NCBI RefSeq assembly: GCF_001540865.1
Contig: NC_033631.1
Span: forward strand, 1,281,532 to 1,345,531
Direction: 5' to 3'
DNA length: 64,000 nucleotides
DNA from: Ananas comosus
Lineage: Eukaryota; Streptophyta; Magnoliopsida; Poales; Bromeliaceae
The first letter of the stretch is position 1. The number at the start of each line of letters is the position of its first letter. Shown piece after piece: positions 1 to 10,849 of this stretch. Under the pieces are notes generated by a model. That model did not search any database, was not told where the DNA came from, and worked only from the letters and a program-made list of their open reading frames with translations. Made by a program: the position numbers and the translations under genes.

Positions 1-591
1 AGTATTGAGTTCGAGTCTTTTGATTTTCTCTTTGGAGAACAACAATTAATTGTTTCATATAATTCAAGTGTACAATCATTTTATGAAGTGAATTTTTAGC
101 ACCATTTTTTATTTTTTTTACTTTGATTCACATATTATCCTCTCTAATCATAAGAGACCAAATCTATGAAACTTAGAGGTACCAAAAATATAGTACTATT
201 TAAAATTTAATTAATCAACTAGGCTTTTTTTGTGTTCCCCTTTTTTCAGTTTAATTTTGAAATATGACTTTTCTCTTTCTCGATCCTCGTATAAGAAAAG
301 CTTTTCTACTTTATAAAAGCTCCGTAGTCAAGCATCTTTCTCTTCTAGCTTAGTTCCCTCCTGTTTCTCTCACTAAACAGTATAAGGATAGGGTTCAAGA
401 AAAAAAGAAGAAGAAGAAGAAGAAAAAAAGAATAAAAAGTGTCATGAACACATTGACAACCAATGACTAGGGATTTGTTATATACTACCATTGTGTTCAT
501 AACCTTTTCTTTTATTCCTTCTTTTCTCCCCCCTTATTCTTATCCACAGTAGAGCAGGATTTGAGATGAGTTGAAAACATGATAGAAAAGA
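1..591. other. AT-rich intergenic DNA, no gene seen
   Basis: Short open frames only, with poly-A/T and GAA-rich runs (about 400-430). I see no coding signature, conserved motif or clear repeat end here. Confidence 0.5.
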
Positions 592-1253
592 GGCTAAATT
601 ACAAAGAATTTCTCTCTCAAAATTCAAATTTTTTTTTATTTTTCCTCTGTCATTAAAAACCCACATTTTGTCCCCTTAAAAAATAAAAAATATTCACAGG
701 AGGGTACGGTATTAACTATGATGACAAAGTAACCAAATTGTCCCTCATCTTCTTCGTTTCCTCTCCAATCCTGCTCATCCACAGCCTCTCCTTCACTATC
801 CTTCGCGCCTCCCTCGACTCCTGCTTTGACTCCGTTTTCTCCACATGCTCCCTCGCTCTTCCAGCACCCTCGCCGCTTATCTATTTAGGCGACTGTAGGG
901 AAGAGATCAGGGTGGGCATGGACGAAGATGTGGGCGAGGGCGAGGTTGAGGCGGTGTAGGGCAAGGATGTGTGTGTGGGGGTATGGATAGAGGGTTAGGC
1001 GAGGGCGAGGCGGCGGAGGAGGGCGAGGCGGTGCGATCGAGAGCATCGGTGAGGAAGGAAGAGGCGCATCCGAAAGTATTTTGGATATAAAAAATAAATA
1101 ATAATAAAATATAAACGAAATTCTTATGGAACACTGACAGCGGGGGCCGAAATAAATATTTCTCAATTTGTAAGAGGGCAAAATGTAGGTTTTCAAAAGT
1201 CAAGGGGAGAGTGAAAAAGCGGTATTAACAGAAAAATTTTCTGTAATTTAGCC
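592..1253. mobile_element. Non-autonomous TIR DNA element, about 660 bp
   Basis: The left end reads GGCTAAATTACA and the right end is its inverse, TGTAATTTAGCC. The inverted similarity continues inward: ACCCACATTTTGTCCCCTT near 660-677 pairs with AAGAGGGCAAAATGTAGGT near 1171-1190, and GGTATTAAC lies near both ends. The core (880-1060) is GAGGGCGAGGCGG-rich and gives spurious proline-rich frames on the minus strand. No exact target-site duplication is visible, so the superfamily (Mutator or hAT type) is undecided. No transposase is present. Confidence 0.7.
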
Positions 1254-2129
1254 AAAAAAAGATTTTATCCAAGCTAAAATTTCTTTTGGTCCTTTTCGGT
1301 TCGTGTTATGTAGCATAATTGGTTATCACGACTAGTATTTGACACCTATTTTTTAGATTATTATTCATATTGCATTACTTCGTCTGATTCAGTACAGTAA
1401 TATAATATCGAATTAGTACATATGTAAAATTATTTTGTTTAGCTCATCTTATATATTTTGGTTATTCCGAAAATATCCTTACACATACTTATTTGAAATT
1501 TTAATGCAAACCTTGAAGTTAAGTTTAAATTTAAATTCAGATTTTAATTTTATATAGAAAAATGATAATCTATATTTTTTTATCGCAATCACAATTTTTG
1601 TTTATTTGAATGTTTAGAATTCATGGGTTAGAGAGAGCAAATATTTGAAATTTTCAGGGCTGGACGAAAATTTTAGATTTTTGCATCAATGGAATGACAA
1701 AAAATTCACGATCGGAATGTAGGAGTGGAGAAATAGTCATCTAATTTTAATTTATAAAATATAATTTAAATTTTTAAGTTGAAATTTAATGTCGTGAATA
1801 TAAAATTTTGACAATTTTATTGAAAAAAAGTATATTTTTATATGCTTTTGTTCTCTTAATAACAGCTTATTAATACTTTTTGATCTTGTCACCAATAAGC
1901 CTCATAGATGTTTATTATAAGAACAACTCCTGAGAACATATTCAATCTATCAAATTTGAGTTGTAAAAGAAAATAAAAGCATAAGTGTAAATAAATAAGA
2001 ATTTAAAATGTGCTATAATAATTCAATTATTTGCATGCTCGGTGAACATATCTACTTAGTTAAACAAATTAAAAAGCACAAATAGAGTAGCCATGTTCGT
2101 CATCGCGTGTGATCAAAAGATGGTTTCAA
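1254..2129. other. AT-rich intergenic DNA, no gene seen
   Basis: No open frame of note, no conserved motif, and no repeat boundary that I can define. Confidence 0.5.
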
Positions 2130-3132
2130 ACATCGGCTTCTCAATAGTACATATAGAAAAGTTTTTAAAAAAGGGTACTGATTCATAGGTTTGTAATGGT
2201 AAATAGATAGTAGAGTTACCAAATTTAAAATTATTAGATTAAACTGATTAAATAACTCAAATAAAAAAAAATTAAACTTGAGAAAGTGTCAATAAAAAAA
2301 ATTAAAGCTGAGAAATCTATTTCAAAATGATTGTAATTGAGGGGTTTAATACATTTCAAGTTTACAATACATATAGCCCAAGTGCTATGTGAATTTTACT
2401 CACGCTATTCTCTAGTAAAAAATATTATTCTCCATAGTTGAAACAAGAGATATAATTTACACTGACACTAGCGAATAACTCCCTAAAATATTTTTTTTTT
2501 CAGAAAATACAAGTTTTATATGTTTATATGGGGAGTGATCGATTGTATCATATTTTCTATATTACTTTGCTACTATGAAGATATTCAAATTGTCTATACA
2601 TTCAAACTCCCAAGTTTTAAAACTCATCAAATCATCAATTAATTATATTACTTATATAGCCGCGTGACAAAGTGATTATATTGTAATTATGCCCATCTCA
2701 CGCTGTACATTATGATCACTGGTGGAATGGAGATGAGAAGGGTTTTATTTCTGCCATGGTGGGTATGAGAATATTTTCTCCATTTGCGGTGATAGGATGG
2801 AAAAAGGCTTGGTGGTGATTCCTAACTGCATTCCTTTCTTCGCTTCAGGAGCAACCACAGTGCAGTCCCTGATCCCCACTCGGTTGTGATTCCTAACAGT
2901 ATTTCTGTCTTGGCTGTAGTTGTGAAATATTATAATTAGTAAATAAGTGTTAAATATTTTCAATAACAGATGAAAAACTATAATTTATATTTCAATACTC
3001 GACAGATCAAAAATTTCACTGCCTATAGTATTTTTATTAGCCTTAATTTATATTATTTTTTATAAATTTTTTTGATATCCCAAAAGAATATTGTGCAGTG
3101 ATATTTTGACAAATATAAAATTTTTGGTCATT

Positions 3133-3370
3133 GGTTAATCATCCAATATCACAAATAGTAAAATATAATATAACATAACTCTAATCTCCTAATATTTAGG
3201 ACAAATTATTGTAAATCGTGTGGCATATAAATGCATCAAGCATTACATTTTGTAATTATTTTATTATCTGACAAGGAAAAGGTGAATCAATAACCAATGT
3301 CATTTGTATGATATCTCACAAGGAAACAATGATCCAACAACTATGAAGGTCATTTGTTTAACTCGTCCAA
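3133..3370 (+). promoter_or_regulatory. Promoter-like module, copy A
   Basis: GGTTAATCATCCAATATC is followed about 90 bases later by a TATA-like CATATAAATGCATCAAG, then by a CTCACAAGGAAA stretch. The same ordered set occurs five more times in the window. That it is a core promoter is inferred from the TATA-like word at constant spacing; no coding sequence follows it. Confidence 0.4.
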
Positions 3371-4724
3371 CTTTTTTAAGTAATTAGTTGTATGACTAAG
3401 GTCATTTTATACAAGGTGTATATTTATATTAGTATCCAACCAATATGACACTTACATGTAATAGTTGCATGTGCATAATAGTAACATATAACATGTATTA
3501 GTTTAAGGATTTAGGGGTAAAAAATATTTTTTTTAGTGAAATACATATAATTATGTTTCAAATGTATATATGTAAATGCTTAATTTCAATAGCAATTGCT
3601 CTAGAGTTACAAAGGTAAGAATGCCTTACGACCCCTCAATTATAAGACAATTTGAATAGGACCTTCAACTTTACATTTTTCTATTGACTTTTTTGAAAAT
3701 TTGAATTTATCTTATTTGTATTATTTTAGTTAATTAATATAGAATTTTATATTTATAACCTTATTAACTAATATCTATTAATTTTTCTAGTTTTGAATAA
3801 ATCTAATAGACTTAGTGCTGAGTTCAGTATTATCTCCAATTTAATCAAACTACCAGCACTCAACTAGCAGCAGGTGGAAAAGGGAAATTTTTAAATTCAT
3901 ATCCCTAATTTTAGAGATTTATTCTATATCAAAATACCTAAAAATCTACAAAACAATCACTAAAATAAATTAACTAAAATAATTTTTTTAGAAATTATGA
4001 AAAATTAATTTTAAAATCATAATAATGCAGGACAAATTAGAAAAACCGTAATCTGTCATATTAATGATAAGCCCAAAATCAGTTTGAAATCAAATTTAGA
4101 ATTTTCTAAAAATTTTAGATTAATTATAAGGTGTTACGCTCCGGATTACCATGTTTCTCCGAGCCCGCCAACAGACCCGCCGTATACATAGAAATTTTCT
4201 ATGTATACGAAGCGATAGCTGTACCTGTAATCAAATCATAGCTACAACCGGAAGTATAGAACTACTAATTAAAACATGTACATATAAAAGCTAAGGATTC
4301 ACTGTACATACAACATCCATAACTACATCTCGCTCCAGCGAGTATACAAAACACAAGGTATGTACAAGAACCAAAACACCTCAAAACTACCTGCGAAGGG
4401 TACTCCTCTAATACGACGACACAACTGGTAGGGATCTCGCTCACGACTCCTTTCCCGCGGTTGGGATTAGCAACAGCAGCAGCCACAGACGAAGGCTCTG
4501 CAAAAGGTGTAAACAACTGAGTGTGAAAACTACTGCAAAACAGAGTAGTTCTCAGTGGATACCGTCAACGACCTCAACGGCCCACCCACTGAGTCTACAG
4601 AAATATGTGCAAAGGATAGTAAGGAAAGCTGGAAAGAACTTTACAGTTACATGCCACTATACTATCGCTAACCAACACAGGCTATCTATAGATATGAAAA
4701 TACATCACACTAACCCAATCTCAT

Positions 4725-5035
4725 TGGGGATTGCGATACGCCCGCCCTGCCTGTCGAAGCGATCCCGTACACCACCCCAAGAGTAGCCGATGGAGAAATC
4801 TCTCTAAGGACTGCGACACGCCCGTCCGCTTGTCTAGGCTACACCGTACATCACCTCGAGAGTAGCCAGTGGAGAAATCTCTCTAGGGACTGCTATACGC
4901 CCGTCCGCCTGTCTAGGCTACACCGTACATTACCTCAAGAGTAGCCGGTGGAGAAATCTCTCTAGGGACTGCTACACGCCCATCCCGCCTATCTAGGTTA
5001 CACCGTACAGCACATCGCGGAAGTGGCCGTCCAAG
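4725..5035. repeat. 79-bp minisatellite inside the LTR
   Basis: GAGAAATCTCTCTA recurs at 4793, 4872 and 4951, spacing exactly 79, together with ACGCCCGTCCGC and GGCTACACCGTACAT in each unit. About four units are present. Confidence 0.85.
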
Positions 5036-6279
5036 TAGAAAGGTTCAACAGGATTACTGTGACTCAATACACATCACAGTCTCACTAAGGATAGAGGAAA
5101 GCGTCACTATCTACCACTAACCCAACCTTACACGGGCTGCCCAAACGGACCCACCCTACCTGTATCCAGCTACGCTGTACATCACCTAGTGGGGTGGCCA
5201 GCACAAGAATTGTCCAAAGAGAAACTGCGACCTCATCGCACTGAAACCTCATTCCGAAATAGCATTCGTGGGCGCGACCCAACCGAGTTTACAAGTGTCT
5301 CTGCTAAGTTCATTCAGGTTCTCACAGGTTGTAATTACTATAAAAGGGGTCAAACTAATCTAGTCACCCAACTCACGTGCCCCTGGCACAATATGATGCA
5401 AAAATGCAGGAGTCTGGGTCCACCGTCAACCCCGACGGCACCTGACGATCCGACACTATCTAGCTCTACTGTAACAACACGCTCGGCTCCTCTGCACGAG
5501 CGTAAACTCACCCTACACTCGTCTTAGTATCCACCTCGCACTAATAGTGATGATACAGAAATCTGAGTCCACCGTTAACTCCGACGGCACCCGATAGCAC
5601 GAGATAGTTTATACACTACTGTAAAAACAAGCTCGGCATTCCAGCACGAGCGTAAACTCACCCTACACTAATTTGGGTATCCACTTCATACGAACAGCGA
5701 CGATACAGAAGGACCACAGCTCCTACGGCTAAATCTGGTAACTTTTTAGAAAATGACAGTGTAGGGTTTAGAATGTTTTCTCCTAAGTCAAATTCAAGTC
5801 CAACATGTATAATAACCTCTAGAAACACTAAACTATGCTCCAAATTCAGATTCCATAAACAAATATGCAAATCGAGTAGTTCGAGCTATTAAACATGGTC
5901 CTATGCATCAAAATAACACATGCTGACACTCGGCTTAGAAGGAAACCGGACGATTTCGGTAAACATTAACCCACCTTGAAAAGCTCGTCCCACAATAGCG
6001 AGAAGTCAAAAGGAGAGAGTCCACGCGCTCGCTCAGCCTCCAACGGCGCAACCGCGACGCCCACGCACTCGAACTGCACTCCGGAGCAACGTCGAAATCC
6101 ACTCGAGGTCGAGCCGCGACCTCCACAAAGTACGAGTCCACCAGCTAGAGAGAGAGAGGGAAAAGGAGAAGTGTACGGTTCTCTCAGCTATTCAGGTTGA
6201 TAAGTACGAAGGGGATAGGTGGCGATATTATCCATCAACAAAAAGACCACAATACCCCTCACCAACTAAAAATTACAGT

Positions 6280-6510
6280 TGGAGTACCGGTACCCAACTT
6301 GGTTACCGGTACTCGGCCTCCCATCTGCTGTCTCGCGCACTGGGTACCAATACCCACCCGATGCAGTACCAGTATTTGGGCTCGGTACCGGTACTCGACA
6401 AGTCGGTATCGGTACTCAGCATCAACTATGCGCAAACCCGAGAGCTTCCATCTCTACCATCCACTGGGGTACCGGTGCTCCTCTTAGGTATCGGTACTCA
6501 ACACTGAAAT
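6280..6510. repeat. Cluster of GGTACCGGTACTC-type palindromic motifs in U3
   Basis: GTACCGGTAC-like words (GGTACCGGTAC, GTTACCGGTAC, GGTATCGGTAC, GGTACCAATAC) occur about eight times in 230 bases. They sit in the U3 end of the minus-strand LTR, and fewer copies lie at the equivalent place of the LTR at 32740-34583 (about 32943-33016). A role as transcription-factor sites is inference. Confidence 0.65.
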
Positions 6511-6680
6511 CCTGCACTTTGCAGATTTCAGTGTCAGAACTCCACTCTCGCGTCGCGTTGAGTCCGTTTTGCGTCCATTTCGTGCCAAAACGATTCCAAT
6601 TTGTTCCGACACTCTCACGACGTGTCGACAAGTCTCAGATGCTGACATCACACCGGCCGCTAAACACCGGGGACACTACA

Positions 6681-7203
6681 TAAGATATTTTTTAGTTTTC
6701 AAATATTTTATTGAATTTTAAATCAATTTTCAAAATTTTAAAAAATCCAAAAAGTAATATGGCTTTAGCCAAGGTTCCCACAATTTTTTTATTTTGTATT
6801 TTTTAAAAAAATTAAGAGAAAATTGGAGAAAGAGAGAAGTAGAGTAAAGAAGAAAAGATAGAGAAAGAAAGAGAATATAAATTTCTTTAGCGAGAAAAAT
6901 TTTGCTGGCGTACATTACAATCAAAATATAAAATTCAAATTTTATTTCATCATAACTCTCTCCCTAAATTACAAAGGATAGACTATATTTATAATATTCA
7001 AAATATAATTCTAATCTAAAATAAATCTCATGATTTTAGGAATCTTTTTCTTATTTGAAAATATCTGAAAATAGCTTAAACCATATTTCTAATTTTTAGA
7101 AATTCATTTGATAATTTCTTTGTTTTTTAAATGATAAAATAAATTAACAAATAGAATAAATCTTAAAATAAGAAAAAAAATCTAAATGACTCAAGCAACC
7201 CTT
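6681..7203. other. Remainder of unit A, no gene
   Basis: Sequence from about 6826 aligns with 16118-16500 of unit B. It is A/T-rich and no conserved coding frame is visible. Confidence 0.5.
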
Positions 7204-7716
7204 CACTACAACAAAAACGGTCTATAGCGACACTTTTAAGTGTAGATACATGTCAAAAAAGTGCTGCTAGCTAAAATTACCGACACTTTTAAAAAGTGTT
7301 GCTATATGTGGGGTCGCTAGGTATATACTAACAGTTAAAGAATGTCGCTATAACCTAAAAGAGTGCTGCTAATATACCAACACTTATTTAAGCATTTAGC
7401 AACCGTCGAAACTCTATCTCGTTGGCTGCGCTGGCGGAGGAGGACGACAGGAAAGGCTCTTCGTCTAGAATTTCAGTGGATTGAGTAAAGAGAGAAGAAA
7501 AGATGGTAATTGATTTTTCTTTTTTTTTCTTTTCTATTTGTAATCGGGCCAAATAGACTGGGTGTTGTAGGTTGAGTAGAGTAATCTTTTATTTTTGGTT
7601 GGATTAGGCTTTATATTTAGACATTAGTAGATGTTATTTTAAGTTTTAGCATAAATGGGACACTTACTCAAAAGTGTTCCAAACATGTGTCCTTATAACC
7701 TAATTCTGTTGTAATG
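7204..7716. mobile_element. Non-autonomous CACTA element
   Basis: The element starts CACTACAACAAAAACGG and ends with the inverse of CATTACAACAGAA. A perfect 3-bp duplication, CTT, flanks it (7201-7203 and 7717-7719). Subterminal repeats of the GCGACACTTTTAAGTGT and AAGTGTTGCTAT type are characteristic of CACTA elements. The homologous place in unit B (about 16500-16515) lacks it, giving an empty site. At 513 bp it carries no transposase. Confidence 0.88.
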
Positions 7717-9160
7717 CTTATAAAAAACACTCAAATAAATAAAGGGTGAATTGATCGAATTCTCTTTGAATAAGGTTCCGCATCACTTAATAACTGGACC
7801 GAATTCTCTTTGAATATGATTCCGCATTTCTTAGTTGATTTCATAATTATTGGAGTAACTCCCATATCTCCTCATCTATCTTTCCTCAACTACTACTTCT
7901 CAATAGTACATGTAGAAAAGGTTTTTGGAAAGCGGGACTGATTCATAAGCTTATAATGGCTAATAGATAGTAGAGTTACTAAATTTAAAATGATTAACTA
8001 AGACTGATTAAATAACTCAAATAAAAAATTTTAAAATTGAGAAAGTGTCAATAAAAAAAAAATGAAGTTGAGAAATTTATTTCAAAATTACTTATAATTG
8101 AGGGGTCTAAATACATTTAACCTTTACAATAGATAAAGCCACAATGCCATGTGCATTTTATGCGCTATTCTCTGCAAATAAAAAATATATTATTCTCCAT
8201 AGTTGAAACCATCGATATGATTGGCAGTTGCACTAAGGAATAACTCTATAGAAGTATAAAGTTAGGGAGTGATTGTAGCATATTTTCCTATATTGCTTTG
8301 CTACTATCAAGATATTCAAATTGTCTATATATTCAAACTCGCAAGTTTGAATAGTTATCAATCAATTAATTAATTAATTAATTAATTACTAAAGTCACAT
8401 GATAAAATGACTATATTCTTATTTAACATCAAATAGGTTTGTGAGAATGTCAATCTCATATGCTAATACTATGTCAACGCTGGAACAGAGATGATAAGTG
8501 TTTTCTTCCCACCATCATGGATATCGAACAATTTTCACAATTTGTCGGAATAGTATGGGGATCGACATACTGCCCGCGAAATATCTCATGCCTATTAATA
8601 TTTAACTAAATAATTAATTCTCAAGTTATTATGAAATTTGTTATTTAAATAATATTTCATGAACTAGGCTGGAATACTATCAATAACACAAATTTATTGA
8701 TAGAAATGTGTGGTTTTGATGATATGGACCTCTAAGATTGAATGGGTGGGTGGTTGGTTGAATAGTATAATCTAACGGATAAAAATAATCAAAAGGTTAA
8801 ATTTAACGGTGGAAAATTCGATAGTACCAAGCCTTTGGTATTATCGATAGTATGTCAGCTGGACTATTGTTATATATATTTTTAGTAATTTAATATTTAT
8901 ATTTAATATAATTCTACAATAAACAACAATCAAATATAATCAATAAATGAAATTTAAAACGACATGAATTAAAATTAAATTTAATCTAATTACGTTTTCA
9001 ATGAAAAATTAGTTGAAAATATTTTTTAAAAAATGTGTGTGTTTTCCATTGTTCGGATTAGAACGTGGACGTCTAAATACTACAGGCGCAGTACAGGAAA
9101 AACACTCATCCTTGCCCCATTACGATCCTAACTACATTCCTGTCTTAAAATTAGACAATA

Positions 9161-9254
9161 CAACGTAAGTGTGAAGCATTATAATTAGTAAATAAGTATT
9201 ATATATTCAACGTAAGTGTGAAGCATTATAATTAGTAAATAAGTATAATATATT
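9161..9254. repeat. 47-bp tandem duplication
   Basis: CAACGTAAGTGTGAAGCATT starts at 9161 and again at 9208, followed both times by ATAATTAGTAAATAAGTAT. It is private to unit B. Confidence 0.9.
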
Positions 9255-9457
9255 CTAAATAACAGATAAAAAACTATAATTTGTTATACAATTTTTTTAC
9301 TAAATATTTCAGTACATAAAAAATTAAACATTTCACTAATTACATTATTTTTGTTAATCTTTATATTATTTTTCGTAAATTTTCTAAATATCCCAGCTTA
9401 TAGAGATAAAAATTATTGTGCAGTAGTGTCTTGATAAAAATAAAATTTACGGTCATT

Positions 9458-9690
9458 GGTTAATCCTCCAATATCACATATTAATAAATATAATATAACA
9501 TATCTCTAATCTTCTAAAATTTAGAAAATTTATTGTAAATCATATGACATATAAATGCATCAAACATTATGTTTGCTAGTTATTTCACCATCTCACACGA
9601 AAAAGGTGTAACAAATGTCATTTGTGTGACATTTCACAAGGAAAGAATGAACCAACTATGAAGGTCATTTAATTTGTTTGACTTTTTAAG
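9458..9690 (+). promoter_or_regulatory. Promoter-like module, copy B
   Basis: GGTTAATCCTCCAATATC is followed by CATATAAATGCATCAAAC and a CTCACACGAAAAAGG stretch, matching copy A at 3133. No open reading frame follows. Confidence 0.4.
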
Positions 9691-10439
9691 TTAGTTGTAT
9701 AATTAAGGTCATATTTTACATATGGTGTATATTTATGTAAATACCTAGTCAATATTAGGGTGTCATTATGTCATTGAGTTGAACATAAATAAGCTGGGAC
9801 CGGCTCTTGTTCAGCTTATTTTATAAATGAGCCGAGCAGGAGCTGGCTTGTTAAACTATCGAACCGAAAAATTCAGCACGTATTCAGCTCGTTTATTAAC
9901 GAGTCGAACTTGAGCCGTACACGAGTTGGCTCGTGAATAATATATATATTAGATACGTAGTTATTATGTATATTCATTATAATATTTTTAGATGTTGTTG
10001 CGAGCAATCAATCCGCTGTTGTACCAGTTTTTTAAAATTAAACTACTGATCTTAATTAATTTTATATCTTTAAACCCTCAACTGAGAGAATAAGGTGCAG
10101 TAACTTAGCTGGAATCGTTAAAAATTTAAAGTTTAATTCTATTTGCCTTTTTTTTTTAAGGGACTAACCACACCTAACTACTCCATGTATCCTACATGCC
10201 TACGTGGGCCACGTGCCCTGGGCGTAACACCCCGGGTGCCCGCCACGTGTGCTTCGCGAAATTCATGTGCGTAATGTGTGTGCGGTAGCGTTTTGCACGC
10301 AAGGGAAGGCTCAGTCTCAGAGGAGGGAGCAACCCGAGCGCTGCGCGGCTCAGCGCTCGGCTCAGCGCGGCTCAGGTTGAGCACTCAGGTAGCTAGGGAG
10401 GGAGAGGGGGAGAGAGAGAGACAGAGAGCACTAGCTTAG

Positions 10440-10525
10440 GGGAAGAAGAAGAAGAAGAAGAAGAAGAAGAAGCTAGAGAAGAGGTAAACAACGCTTGAGA
10501 ATAAGAAGAAGAAGAAGAAGAACAA
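10440..10525. repeat. GAA microsatellite (CTT in the true reading)
   Basis: Two GAA runs lie in what becomes, after complementing, the 5' untranslated leader of the GDT1-like gene, just before the start codon at 10582. Confidence 0.85.
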
Positions 10526-10581
10526 GAAGAAGCACAAAAACCTAAGTCGAAGCAGCTAGCCGCCTAATCCCTAAGCCTTCG

Positions 10582-10803
10582 TACCCCAACAGCGACCAGC
10601 TCCACTAAACGCAGTCTTGAAACCCCCACCTAAGCCCCGAAGCCCTAAAACAAAAACCAAAAACAAACTAAGCTTAACTTATTAAAACCACGAATTAAAT
10701 ACCAAATCCCTAAATGCTTCAGCGAACGCTACTGGCACAACAGGCTCTAACCTCTGTTTTGGAAAAAGTGGCGGCGCCATTGAATAAACAAGAGAAGGAG
10801 AGC

Positions 10804-10849
<46 letters not shown>

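Larger units (their letters stand above)
4132..6680 (-). mobile_element. Solo LTR of a Ty3/gypsy chromovirus, LTR family 1
   Basis: On the minus strand it begins TGTAGTGTC (near 6680) and ends in CGTAACA at 4132, the TG...CA form. It matches the other family 1 LTRs at 32740-34583, 36467-37244 and 41347-43694. The flanks TAAGG (4127-4131) and TAAGA (6681-6685) look like a 5-bp target duplication with one change. No gag-pol lies next to it, so it is a solo LTR formed by LTR-LTR recombination. It holds a 79-bp minisatellite (about 4725-5035) and a cluster of GGTACCGGTAC palindromes (6280-6510). Its open frames are not genes. Confidence 0.8.
2130..7890. repeat. Segmental repeat unit A
   Basis: This stretch is homologous, in the same order, to 7893-16640 (unit B). 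Matched blocks are 2130-2500 with 7893-8250, 2900-3430 with 9130-9740, 3530-3800 with 15625-15870, 6826-7190 with 16118-16500, and 7726-7890 with 16515-16640. Divergence is obvious, with many substitutions and indels, so the duplication is old. The solo LTR at 4132-6680 and the CACTA element at 7204-7716 are insertions private to this copy. No protein-coding frame is shared by the two copies. Confidence 0.8.

Noticed and set aside
738..1203. Overlapping proline-rich frames on both strands
   Set aside because: Low-complexity GC-rich core of a TIR element; no conserved domain.
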